Shown in pieces: positions 15,512 to 21,923 of a stretch of DNA of 21,923 nt (its first letter is position 1; each line of letters opens with the position of its first letter). The notes beneath the pieces were generated by a model. The model saw only the letters and a list, made by a program, of their open reading frames with translations. It made no database searches and had not been told where the DNA came from. The translations under genes were made by a program, and so were the position numbers. The DNA lies in contig JAIOXC010000008.1 in assembly GCA_021741795.1 (NCBI GenBank), positions 1-21,923 on the forward strand, read 5' to 3'. This DNA is from Ilumatobacteraceae bacterium (GTDB lineage Bacteria > Actinomycetota > Acidimicrobiia > Acidimicrobiales > Ilumatobacteraceae).

Positions 15512-16524
15512 ACAAGGCTGACGATTTACTCTCAGCCATCTCGGACCTTGTTGGCGAATACGGGTCAATTCATAACACTGATTATGTGATGCAACTGATA
15601 GCAACGAGCCTTGAACTCGGATCCGACAAAACATCAACATTGGATCTCAAAATTGCGTCGTCGGCCCTAAAGGAAATGCGCGAAGCATTCGCCATGTTTC
15701 AGCCATATACGCAGCGTCCCAAAGTAACGATATTTGGATCGGCTCGCACCAAAAAAGATGATCCGCTCTATCTTCACACTCAACTGGTGGCCAAAAGACT
15801 CGCCGATCAAGGTTGGATGGTGGTGACAGGAGCCGGGCCAGGAATCATGGAGGCTGGTATGGAGGGGGCAGGAAGAGAGAGCTCAATTGGTGTTTCCATT
15901 CGGCTGCCGTTTGAATCTTCAGCCAATTCGATTATTGCTGGTGACGAAAAGTATGTTTCGATGCGCTATTTCTTTACTCGTAAATTGATGCTCGTCAAAG
16001 AGTCTCAAGCGTTCTTGTGCTTGCCAGGTGGGTTCGGCACTCTCGATGAAACTTTTGAATTGCTCACACTCACCCAAACCGGTAAAGGAGTGCCAGTCCC
16101 AATCGTTCTTCTCGATCTGCCGGGCGACCGCTTCTGGCACTCAATTGATCTACTGATTCAAACCGAATTGCTCACCCGTGGACTTGTCTCGCCCGAAGAT
16201 CTTGCGCTGTATCGGGTTTGTGACACCATTGATGACGCAACTGATGAAATTCAAACGTTTTACATCAATTACCACTCGGTTCGATTCATCGGTAAGCACT
16301 TGATCATGCGACTGAATAAGTTGCCGACTCACCAACTATTGACCGAACTTCAAAAGAAATTTGGTTATTTGTGTCGCTCTGGCCAATTTGAGATAGTTCA
16401 ACCACATTCAACTGAGATAAGTGACAACGACCATCTAGACAAATACCGATTGCGATTTGACCCACAGCGAAGTGACGCTGGTGGCCTGCGAGCACTCATC
16501 AACTTTCTCAATCAAGCCGGCTAA
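15508..16524 (+). CDS. LOG-family Rossmann nucleotide-binding protein
   Basis: LOG-family proteins hydrolyse nucleoside 5'-monophosphates, in some cases cytokinin riboside phosphates, releasing the base. The 338-aa protein has a helical N-terminal lead (1-70), the Rossmann core KVTIFGSARTKKDDP (72-86), VVTGAGPGIMEAG (105-117), the family signature PGGFGTLDE at 173-181, and a C-terminal extension of about 120 residues (220-338) beyond the core. The extension makes it longer than plain LOG enzymes; it is not the PpnN type as far as I can judge. The ATG overlaps the transaldolase TGA by 4 nt. Release of ribose phosphate from nucleotides would link naturally to transaldolase and transketolase, which is inference from context. 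The 3' end overlaps the converging small gene by 17 nt. Confidence 0.88.
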   Translation: MNKADDLLSAISDLVGEYGSIHNTDYVMQLIATSLELGSDKTSTLDLKIASSALKEMREAFAMFQPYTQRPKVTIFGSARTKKDDPLYLHTQLVAKRLADQGWMVVTGAGPGIMEAGMEGAGRESSIGVSIRLPFESSANSIIAGDEKYVSMRYFFTRKLMLVKESQAFLCLPGGFGTLDETFELLTLTQTGKGVPVPIVLLDLPGDRFWHSIDLLIQTELLTRGLVSPEDLALYRVCDTIDDATDEIQTFYINYHSVRFIGKHLIMRLNKLPTHQLLTELQKKFGYLCRSGQFEIVQPHSTEISDNDHLDKYRLRFDPQRSDAGGLRALINFLNQAG

Positions 16525-16711
16525 GTACACCGATTGCTTTTTCAACGGCCCTGCGTGCCGAAGTCAGCTGTCGTTCAATCTCTGGGCGCTTCACTGCACC
16601 CTCACGATGTGCCGATTTGAGGGCATCAAGGGCCTTATCGGCGATCTCTTCAGAGATCATTTCGAGTCGAGCGACAATGTCGAGTATTGATTCGTCTTGC
16701 GTTGCAGGCAT
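16508..16711 (-). CDS. Small hypothetical helical protein (67 aa)
   Basis: I do not recognise this protein. It is 67 aa, charged and mostly helical (DIVARLEMISEEIADKALDA, then RPEIERQLTSARRAVEKAIG), with no cysteine and no membrane segment. The sequence suggests a two-helix coiled structure. It converges on the LOG-family gene and overlaps its last 17 nt, and it diverges from the cysteine-rich gene at 16823 across 111 nt. The even amphipathic pattern and the lack of a better explanation for this stretch support a real gene. GAGAG immediately before the ATG is too close to be an ideal ribosome site. Confidence 0.65.
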   Translation of the reverse strand: MPATQDESILDIVARLEMISEEIADKALDALKSAHREGAVKRPEIERQLTSARRAVEKAIGVLSRLD

Positions 16712-16808
16712 CTCTCAAGTATGACAGCCGGAGAGTAAGTCCCGTCATCATCAACATGGTTTCTCATTTTTTGTTGGTGAAAGACGTGTGATGTCCTGTT
16801 CTATCGTC

Positions 16809-16814
16809 TAGCGT
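16809..16814 (+). promoter_or_regulatory. Candidate -10 element of a possibly leaderless transcript
   Basis: TAGCGT ends 8 nt before the ATG at 16823, the same arrangement as TAATTT before nagA. No Shine-Dalgarno sequence is present between them. A match to TAnnnT is easily found by chance, and no -35 is clear. Confidence 0.22.
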
Positions 16815-16822
16815 CAGAACCT

Positions 16823-17575
16823 ATGTCAAGACCAGAAGAACTTCATGAATGGATTAGTTTCACCGACCCGGACGCCGAGCAAACGTGGATGATCGATTCA
16901 ACTTTCATGCTGTCAAATTGGTCATGCATTTATGGCTCAGGCTGCAAGGGAGTACTTGACGACGACGCCACTACATTGCAACAGGGATGCTGCAGTTATG
17001 GTGCCCACTTCATTGATAAAAAAGATCTTGCTTCTGTCAAGAAATCTGTCAAGCGTCTCAAGCCAGAACATTGGCAAAAACATGAAAAGGGTGCAAACAA
17101 TCGTTGGTTGATCAAAAATCGCGATGGCTCCGATGCAACACGTCGAGTCAACGACGCATGCATTTTTCACAATGACCCCGGCTTTGAGGGTGGAATGGGC
17201 TGTGCATTTCATATCGCTGCTCTTGAGGTTGGTGAACGACCAATGGACTGGAAGCCAGACGTGTGTTGGCAGGTTCCGCTCCGTTTAGACGAGCACACGG
17301 AAGATGACGGACACGTTATTTCTCACCTGCGCGAATGGAAACGACGCGACTGGGGCGAGGGTGGCATCGAGTTTCATTGGTGGTGCACTGACGATCCCGC
17401 TGCATTCGTCGGCAAAGACCCCGTCTACAAATATCTCAAAGACGAGATTACTGAGCTCATTGGTTCAAAGACATATAAAACGCTGGTGAAGTTGCTTGAA
17501 GAGAAGCGTTCGACGCCACGACCGCACCCACAGGTAACGCTCAAAAATCCAACGCGCAAACCTGCAAAACGCTAA
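16823..17575 (+). CDS. Cysteine-rich hypothetical protein, probable metal or Fe-S binder (250 aa)
   Basis: I cannot name the function. The 250-aa protein has eight cysteines, C35, C41, C56, C57, C113, C127, C148 and C188, arranged as WSCIYGSGCKG, QGCCSYGAHF, DACIFHN, MGCAFH, DVCWQ and WWCTD. Several sit next to His or aromatic residues. This spread of conserved-looking Cys resembles proteins that chelate zinc or an iron-sulfur cluster, broadly like the YkgJ/DUF3109 type, but the match is only by pattern. There is no signal peptide or membrane helix, and the C-terminal 25 residues are basic and Pro-rich, typical of a disordered tail. It is a single-gene unit: divergent from the 67-aa gene and converging on typA with 16 nt between stops. 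Confidence 0.8.
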   Translation: MSRPEELHEWISFTDPDAEQTWMIDSTFMLSNWSCIYGSGCKGVLDDDATTLQQGCCSYGAHFIDKKDLASVKKSVKRLKPEHWQKHEKGANNRWLIKNRDGSDATRRVNDACIFHNDPGFEGGMGCAFHIAALEVGERPMDWKPDVCWQVPLRLDEHTEDDGHVISHLREWKRRDWGEGGIEFHWWCTDDPAAFVGKDPVYKYLKDEITELIGSKTYKTLVKLLEEKRSTPRPHPQVTLKNPTRKPAKR

Positions 17576-17591
17576 GAGCAACTGGTTGTAG

Positions 17592-19439
17592 CTAGTTTGA
17601 GTTTCGCTTGGTGTACTTGCGACGATCTTCGATCGTTAAGTACTTCTTGCGAATGCGAACGTTGAGCGGGGTCACTTCCACCAATTCGTCATCTGCAATC
17701 CATTCAATCGCAGTTTCAAGGGTGTGAGTAACTGGCGTTGCGAGCTTGATTCCTTCGTCATGGCTATGTGTGCGAATGTTGTTCTTCTCTTTCGCACGAA
17801 CCGCATTAACAACCATTTCTTCTTCGCGGGCGTTCTCTCCAACGACCATGCCTTCGTAGAGTTCGTCACCTGGCGAGATACAGAGTGTTCCGCGTTGCTC
17901 AAGATTGTCGAGCGCATAAGCAGTTGCAGGACCCATGCGGTCTGAAACCATTGCTCCTCCAAGACGATGTGGCAACTCTCCTGCCCACGGCATCCATCCT
18001 GCAAGACTTTGATGCAGGAGTGCTGTTCCTCTTGTCACGGTGAGCAGTAGCGATCTGAAACCGATGAGTCCACGTGATGGTGCTTCGAAATAGACGATCG
18101 TGCGGTTGGCATCTCCTGGACGAAGATCGGTGATGCGACCCTTGCGAGGAGCGAGCGCCTGTGTGACTGCGCCAACATACTCGTCAGGCACGTCACAAGT
18201 TCCAGACTCGAGAGGTTCATGTTTTTTGCCGTTCACTTCTTTAGTGATTACCTCTGGGCGACTAACTTGCAATTCGTAGCCTTCACGACGCATGTTTTCA
18301 ATCAACACGGCCAATTGCAACTCTCCTCTACCAGCAACTTCCATCACGTCGGTTGACTCGGTGTTGGCAATTTTGATTGACACATTGCCAAGGATTTCTT
18401 TTTGCAAGCGATCACGTAAGTGGCGGCTAGTAAGATATTTGCCATCTTTGCCGGCGAACGGTGACGTGTTCACACCGAAACTCATCCGCAACACTGGCTC
18501 ATCAACCTCGAGGCGTAGCAGTGGTACAGGATTGTCGAGTGCGGCAATGGTGTCGCCTACTTCAACTTCGTCGATACCACTCATAATGAACAAGTCACCA
18601 GCAATAACTTCTGCAACCTCCACGCGATCAATGCCCTGGAAGGCCATCAAACCACTGAGTTTGCGCTTCAGTATCGGCGCAGGATTGTCGTCGGTTGGCT
18701 TTTGGCAAAGCGATACTTGGTCGCCTTTGCGCATCACACCGGAGATAACTCGTCCAATGGCTAGTCGACCCAAATAGTCGGATGCGTCCAAGTTGGTGAC
18801 CATCGCTTGTAACGGTGCACTCATGTCATTTTGTGGCGCTGGAATATGGTCGACAATCGCGTCAATCAGTGGCGACAAGTCGCCATCGGACGCTGGCATA
18901 CCAATGCCTGCCATGGCCAAGCTGTCGCGAGCAACAGCAGAAAACACAGGAAACGACAAGTGATGATCTGCATGGGCTAAGTCCAAAAATAGTTGCTCAA
19001 CTTCATGCAACACTTCTTCCGGACGAGCATCTTGACGATCCACCTTGTTGATTACCAAAATCACTGGCAAGTCGAGTGCTAAAGCCTTAGACAACACATA
19101 ACGAGTTTGTGGCAACGGGCCTTCTGCGGCGTCTACGAGAAGCAAGATTCCATCCACCATCGCCAGCGCACGCTCTACTTCCCCACCAAAGTCGGCGTGG
19201 CCCGGAGTGTCAACCAAGTTGATCTTGGTGCCCTTCCATTCGATCTGTGCGGCTTTCGCCAAAATAGTGATGCCTCGCTCACGTTCCTGATCGTCGTTAT
19301 CCATCACGCGATCGATAATTGCCGAGTGGGCAGCAAAGGTTCCCGCCGAACGCAAGAGAGCGTCTAGGAGCGTGGTCTTGCCATGGTCAACGTGTGCAAC
19401 AAGCGCAATATTGCGCAACTTCTCAGGTGTTTGTGTCAT
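17592..19439 (-). CDS. typA: TypA/BipA, ribosome-associated translational GTPase
   Basis: TypA/BipA is an EF-G-like GTPase that binds 70S ribosomes and helps assembly and stress adaptation. The 615-aa protein (from the ATG at 19439) has the G-domain motifs AHVDHGKTT (15-23), RGITI (55-59), DTPGHADFGGEVER (77-90) and NKVDR (131-135), then a beta-barrel domain, EF-G-like domains III and V (GRGELQLAVLIENMRREGYE), and the BipA-specific C-terminal domain ending KKYLTIEDRRKYTKR. This start is chosen because it gives the family N-terminus and has AAGAAAG upstream; a start at 19493 would add 18 unrelated residues lying over a hairpin. It is the last gene of the minus-strand group starting at mobA. 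Confidence 0.95.
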   Translation of the reverse strand: MTQTPEKLRNIALVAHVDHGKTTLLDALLRSAGTFAAHSAIIDRVMDNDDQERERGITILAKAAQIEWKGTKINLVDTPGHADFGGEVERALAMVDGILLLVDAAEGPLPQTRYVLSKALALDLPVILVINKVDRQDARPEEVLHEVEQLFLDLAHADHHLSFPVFSAVARDSLAMAGIGMPASDGDLSPLIDAIVDHIPAPQNDMSAPLQAMVTNLDASDYLGRLAIGRVISGVMRKGDQVSLCQKPTDDNPAPILKRKLSGLMAFQGIDRVEVAEVIAGDLFIMSGIDEVEVGDTIAALDNPVPLLRLEVDEPVLRMSFGVNTSPFAGKDGKYLTSRHLRDRLQKEILGNVSIKIANTESTDVMEVAGRGELQLAVLIENMRREGYELQVSRPEVITKEVNGKKHEPLESGTCDVPDEYVGAVTQALAPRKGRITDLRPGDANRTIVYFEAPSRGLIGFRSLLLTVTRGTALLHQSLAGWMPWAGELPHRLGGAMVSDRMGPATAYALDNLEQRGTLCISPGDELYEGMVVGENAREEEMVVNAVRAKEKNNIRTHSHDEGIKLATPVTHTLETAIEWIADDELVEVTPLNVRIRKKYLTIEDRRKYTKRNSN

Positions 19440-19475
19440 GATCTTTCTTGAATTATTTTTGGGGGGACTTGCGAT

Positions 19476-19493
19476 GTGCTGGGAGACCAGCAC
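19476..19493. promoter_or_regulatory. Perfect 7-bp hairpin in the typA leader
   Basis: GTGCTGG, a 4-nt loop and CCAGCAC form a perfect stem-loop between the stop of the upstream acidic protein gene and typA. On the minus strand no T-run follows it (ATCGCAAG instead), so it is not a standard intrinsic terminator for the upstream gene. It may be an mRNA processing or stability element, or attenuate typA. Read on the plus strand, TTTTTT follows 8 nt after the stem, but no plus-strand gene is known to reach it. Confidence 0.4.
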
Positions 19494-19496
19494 TTA

Positions 19497-19892
19497 CTAG
19501 CTTTTTTCAGTATCTTCCGTATCTTCACTTTCTGCCATCTCTTCATCTTCATCATCAAACCGCACGCCGTATTTCTCGGCGATTGCTGCGTATTGATCAT
19601 CTTCTGTTTGAGCCTCTTTACTGCGCCCACCCAACCCGAGATCACTCGCACTGGGACCAGATTGCTTTAATTTACGTGCTTCTTCGAAGCGACGATGACG
19701 ACCCTTCTTCACGGTAGGGCTCCGAACCTTGATCGGGTGGCTACCGGTGAGGCAGCCACTTAGTGGATAAACATCGCTATAAATCTTAGCCTGCTGGGCT
19801 TGACGAATTACGGCTTTTCGTTCAGATTGTCGGATTATTGGTGGGTAAAAGCCTGAGTCTTCCGTGACCGTTAAAACTGAGACCCGCTTCAC
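19497..19892 (-). CDS. Hypothetical protein with acidic C-terminal tail, start inside rnd
   Basis: I do not recognise this protein. From the GTG at 19892 it has 131 residues: a basic N-terminal and middle part (IIRQSERKAVIRQAQQAKIY, then KKGRHRRFEEARKLKQ) and a very acidic tail (FDDEDEEMAESEDTEDTEK). No membrane helix or known motif is seen. No ATG, GTG or TTG lies between 19892 and the end of rnd at 19822, so translation must begin at least 71 nt inside the RNase D gene in another frame, or at a rarer start codon. A TTG at 19943 is the other candidate. The basic-then-acidic composition suggests a nucleic-acid or ribosome-associated protein, which would fit its RNase D and typA neighbours, but this is inference. 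The start site is uncertain. Confidence 0.6.
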   Translation of the reverse strand: MKRVSVLTVTEDSGFYPPIIRQSERKAVIRQAQQAKIYSDVYPLSGCLTGSHPIKVRSPTVKKGRHRRFEEARKLKQSGPSASDLGLGGRSKEAQTEDDQYAAIAEKYGVRFDDEDEEMAESEDTEDTEKS

Positions 19893-20976
19893 CAGACAAG
19901 ATGCGCTCGATATCTTTGCCCACCATCTCTGCCCGCCAGCCAACGCTTAAACGACCTTGTGGAGATTTTCGCAAGAGAGCCAAAATATCGTTGCGAGTTC
20001 CAAGCAGTGTTGCATCTATGTGATGGGTCCTGGCAAGTTCGCTCATCCAAGCAGTAATCAGTCCAACTGCCGGTCGCAATTCTTTATCCACATCGTCGTT
20101 TTCGATCTGTGGCAGCGAGACAACGAGAGTTTTGCCACGATCTACCGCAGCGAGCAACTCTCGTCCCACTTCACCACCAATTTGTCGGTGTTCTACTCCA
20201 CGCGCCTTGAGTAAATCCTCGGTTGTTGTGGGAACAATTTGGGCGATGCCCAATATCGCAATATCGGAGAGAACACGACGCGGTGGAATATCTGCTGCCA
20301 TTGCTTTTCGCTCACGCCATTCACAAACAGCCTTCGCGACTCCGCGAGCCGGACCCTTGAGCGCTCGTGCTTCTTTTACTCGCAGCCAAGCGTCAGATGG
20401 ATCAACTGGTCCTGCCGGACGCACACGCAATTCTTCGCAAGCCTCATTCACCCAGTCAAGACGTTCAAGATCAATCAATCGGGCTTCGAGATTATCTTGA
20501 ATGCTAAAGAGATGCTCGACGTCTGTAGCCGCATACGTTTTCTGATCGGCCGTCAGCGGTCGACGCAACCAATCAGTGAGGCGGTCACCCTTAGAAATGC
20601 TTATCTTCAATTCGCTCAATACCAACGAAGACAATGAAGGTGTAGACATCCCCACAAATCCTGCAGCAACTTGTGTGTCAAAGATTCGCGCTGGCGCAGA
20701 ACCGCATGCATGATTTAGTACCTCAAGATCCTGCTGAGCAGCATGCAAAACACATAATGATTCAGATGCAAACAAATCAGTAAACAATTGCAATTCGACC
20801 GATGTCGGATCGATCAGAAATATCTTATTGTTGTGCTTTATCTGAATTAATGCCAGCTGTGGAAAATATGTACGCTCTCTGTGAAACTCTGTGTCCATTG
20901 CATATCGAGAACAGCCAGCCATTTCGTCCAACAAAACGCTCAAATCACTATTTGAATCAATCCATGAAATGTTCAT
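19822..20976 (-). CDS. rnd: Ribonuclease D-type 3'-5' exoribonuclease
   Basis: RNase D trims 3' ends of tRNA precursors and other small RNAs. The 384-aa protein has the DEDDy exonuclease domain: Asp28 and Glu30 in MDTEF, Asp83 in AAQQDLEVL, Asp100 in FDTQ, and the Tyr148 and Asp152 pair in YAATDVEHL. An HRDC domain follows at about 196-270 (WLRVKEARALKGPARGVAKA through KARGVEHR), then a C-terminal helical domain typical of actinobacterial members, ending near GWRAEMVGKDIERI. All catalytic residues are present. It starts 23 nt after the rhodanese gene in the same direction. Its 3' end overlaps the next gene out of frame by at least 71 nt. Confidence 0.93.
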   Translation of the reverse strand: MNISWIDSNSDLSVLLDEMAGCSRYAMDTEFHRERTYFPQLALIQIKHNNKIFLIDPTSVELQLFTDLFASESLCVLHAAQQDLEVLNHACGSAPARIFDTQVAAGFVGMSTPSLSSLVLSELKISISKGDRLTDWLRRPLTADQKTYAATDVEHLFSIQDNLEARLIDLERLDWVNEACEELRVRPAGPVDPSDAWLRVKEARALKGPARGVAKAVCEWRERKAMAADIPPRRVLSDIAILGIAQIVPTTTEDLLKARGVEHRQIGGEVGRELLAAVDRGKTLVVSLPQIENDDVDKELRPAVGLITAWMSELARTHHIDATLLGTRNDILALLRKSPQGRLSVGWRAEMVGKDIERILSGEAGLSFNGHGRLRLLPTNNPTI

Positions 20977-20999
20977 AGGTTCCGTTTGCTCGACGGGGT

Positions 21000-21323
21000 T
21001 TAGGGCTGAGTGCCGGTTGACAACGGATTGCCCAATGCAATCCAGCCAGCAGTGCCACCGATGACATTGACAACATTGGTGATCCCCTGTTCGTGCAAAA
21101 ACTCACATGCACGCATGCTTCTGCCACCAGAATGACACACAAGAAAAACATTGGCATCAGAACGGAATCGATCAATGTTTTCGGGCACGGTGCCGAGAGA
21201 AACAAGCACGGCTGATGGAATGTGTCCAGATTCAAATTCATCTGCCTCGCGAACGTCAATCAATTGAGAGCCCGAACTCAAGGCAACTTTCAATTCGTCG
21301 ATGGTAATCTCTTTAATTGACAC
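21000..21323 (-). CDS. Single-domain rhodanese sulfurtransferase
   Basis: A 107-aa rhodanese domain that carries sulfur as a persulfide on cysteine. LIDVREADEFESGHIPSAV (21-39) is the conserved first motif, and the active-site loop is CHSGGR at 63-68 with Cys63. The six-residue loop is the sulfurtransferase type, not the longer loop of Cdc25-like phosphatases. The GTG at 21321-21323 is the start, with AAAGG about 8 nt ahead. It lies 23 nt after the MobA-like gene, so it may supply sulfur near molybdenum-cofactor or thio-tRNA chemistry, but that is only suggested by position. rnd follows 23 nt downstream. Confidence 0.9.
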   Translation of the reverse strand: MSIKEITIDELKVALSSGSQLIDVREADEFESGHIPSAVLVSLGTVPENIDRFRSDANVFLVCHSGGRSMRACEFLHEQGITNVVNVIGGTAGWIALGNPLSTGTQP

Positions 21324-21346
21324 TTGTAAGCCTTTCGAATGAACTG

Positions 21347-21923
21347 TTAGATCGTACCTTCATCATCCAAGTCTTTTGGACTATTGACATTGCGTACCAA
21401 TGCTGATTCGTAGGCAACGTTGGCTATGTGCAAACCGGTCGTCGCTTCGTGAACTGATCTTGTTCCAATCCGATACTGTTCTCGCAGTAGTGGCAAGCAC
21501 GTGGCTTTTCGCCATACAGACAACAACCAATGCACATGCGTCTCATCCCCTGCGTCGACAGCCACAGCAACATCGCTATTTGAAGCATCAAGGCAATCAA
21601 TCAGACCGGTGAAAGACTCTGCGGTAAAGAACGGCGTGTCGTTCGGGGCAATTACAACAAACTCACGGTTGGACATTTCGAGCGCATCGACAATGGCACC
21701 CAGTGGTCCATTGCCTTCTCTTGAACCAACGACACTCGGCAGTTCTAACGCACTACTCGTTTGCGCATCGGCACCGATCAGACGCACGCTCAAACCAAAT
21801 GCGTTTTGTAAATTGTCTGCAACAACAGCAGCCATGAGGCGTACACCAATTGACGCAAGCGACTTGTTGGTGCCAAAGCGAGTGCTCTTACCCCCGGCTA
21901 ATACAAAGCAATCTACAGATTCG
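21347..21923 (-). CDS. mobA: MobA-like molybdenum cofactor guanylyltransferase (partial, 5' end missing)
   Basis: MobA joins GMP to molybdopterin to make the guanine dinucleotide form of the cofactor. The frame stays open from the right edge of the window, so the true start lies outside; the internal ATG at 21835 is not the start, because the codons before it encode CFVLAGGKSTRFGTNKSLAS, the nucleotide-binding motif of this family. Further motifs are GPLGAI (guiding the substrate loop) and VIAPNDTPFFTAE, with the metal-binding Asp. The C-terminal part (NVNSPKDLDD) matches the usual ending, NVNTPEDL. Other nucleotidyltransferases share these motifs, including the MobA-like MocA type, so the exact substrate is less certain than the fold. 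Confidence 0.85.
   Translation of the reverse strand, partial: ESVDCFVLAGGKSTRFGTNKSLASIGVRLMAAVVADNLQNAFGLSVRLIGADAQTSSALELPSVVGSREGNGPLGAIVDALEMSNREFVVIAPNDTPFFTAESFTGLIDCLDASNSDVAVAVDAGDETHVHWLLSVWRKATCLPLLREQYRIGTRSVHEATTGLHIANVAYESALVRNVNSPKDLDDEGTI

Noticed and set aside
18292..18777. Long open frame (161 codons) on the plus strand opposite typA
   Set aside because: It is antisense to a strongly conserved region of typA, is Ser/Thr/Arg-rich low-quality sequence, and has no ribosome site or recognisable motif.
19476..19500. Hairpin followed by TTTTTT on the plus strand as a rho-independent terminator
   Set aside because: The T-run is 8 nt from the stem, and no plus-strand gene lies upstream to be terminated; typA and rnd are on the other strand.
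1..21923. tRNA, rRNA, CRISPR arrays, insertion sequences or tandem repeats
   Set aside because: None seen on either strand by reading; the only notable repeats are the 18-nt pafA/dop identity and short hairpins already listed.

Overview
The window looks like chromosomal DNA of an actinobacterium (Actinomycetota). The main evidence is a complete Pup-proteasome locus (arc/mpa, dop, pup, prcB, prcA, and the start of pafA) beside a TrmI-type tRNA methyltransferase, a neighbourhood also seen in mycobacteria. Base composition is moderate (roughly half G+C by eye, not counted), unlike high-GC Streptomyces or Mycobacterium. A freshwater or marine lineage such as Acidimicrobiia is possible, but that is only an inference. 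I see no mobile elements, CRISPR arrays, tRNA or rRNA genes, and gene packing is very dense.

Region 1 (1-5220, minus strand) is the protein-degradation operon, transcribed arc > dop > pup > prcB > prcA > pafA, with pafA running off the left edge. Pup ends in GGQ, so Dop must deamidate it before PafA can ligate it to substrate lysines. ARC carries the N-terminal coiled coil that binds Pup and the C-terminal GQYL tail that docks on the 20S core made by PrcA and PrcB. A candidate promoter lies in the 174-nt gap at 5221-5394, shared with a divergent 3Fe-4S ferredoxin gene (5395-5640, plus). trmI (5653-6480, minus) converges on the ferredoxin.

Region 2 (6621-10855, minus strand) reads: a one-piece ADP-forming acyl-CoA synthetase with the ATP-grasp half first, a PBP4-type D-Ala-D-Ala carboxypeptidase joined to it by a GTGA overlap, then two small membrane proteins (holin-like and DUF3618-like in layout).

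Region 3 (10897-16524, plus strand) is a tight run of nagA, an unknown 132-aa protein, transketolase, transaldolase and a LOG-family nucleotide-binding protein, the last three joined by 1- to 4-nt overlaps or short gaps. It suggests amino-sugar recycling and the non-oxidative pentose phosphate pathway expressed together. A 67-aa unknown protein (minus) converges on it, and a cysteine-rich 250-aa protein (plus, 16823-17575) follows.

Region 4 (17592-21923, minus strand) reads: MobA-like nucleotidyltransferase (cut by the right edge), rhodanese, RNase D, an unknown acidic-tailed protein whose start must lie inside rnd, and the ribosome-associated GTPase TypA/BipA.

Nothing here is clearly an undescribed system. 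The points most worth a second look are the out-of-frame overlap at 19822-19892, the ferredoxin/proteasome divergent promoter with an inverted repeat, the domain order of the acyl-CoA synthetase, and the unclassified cysteine-rich gene.
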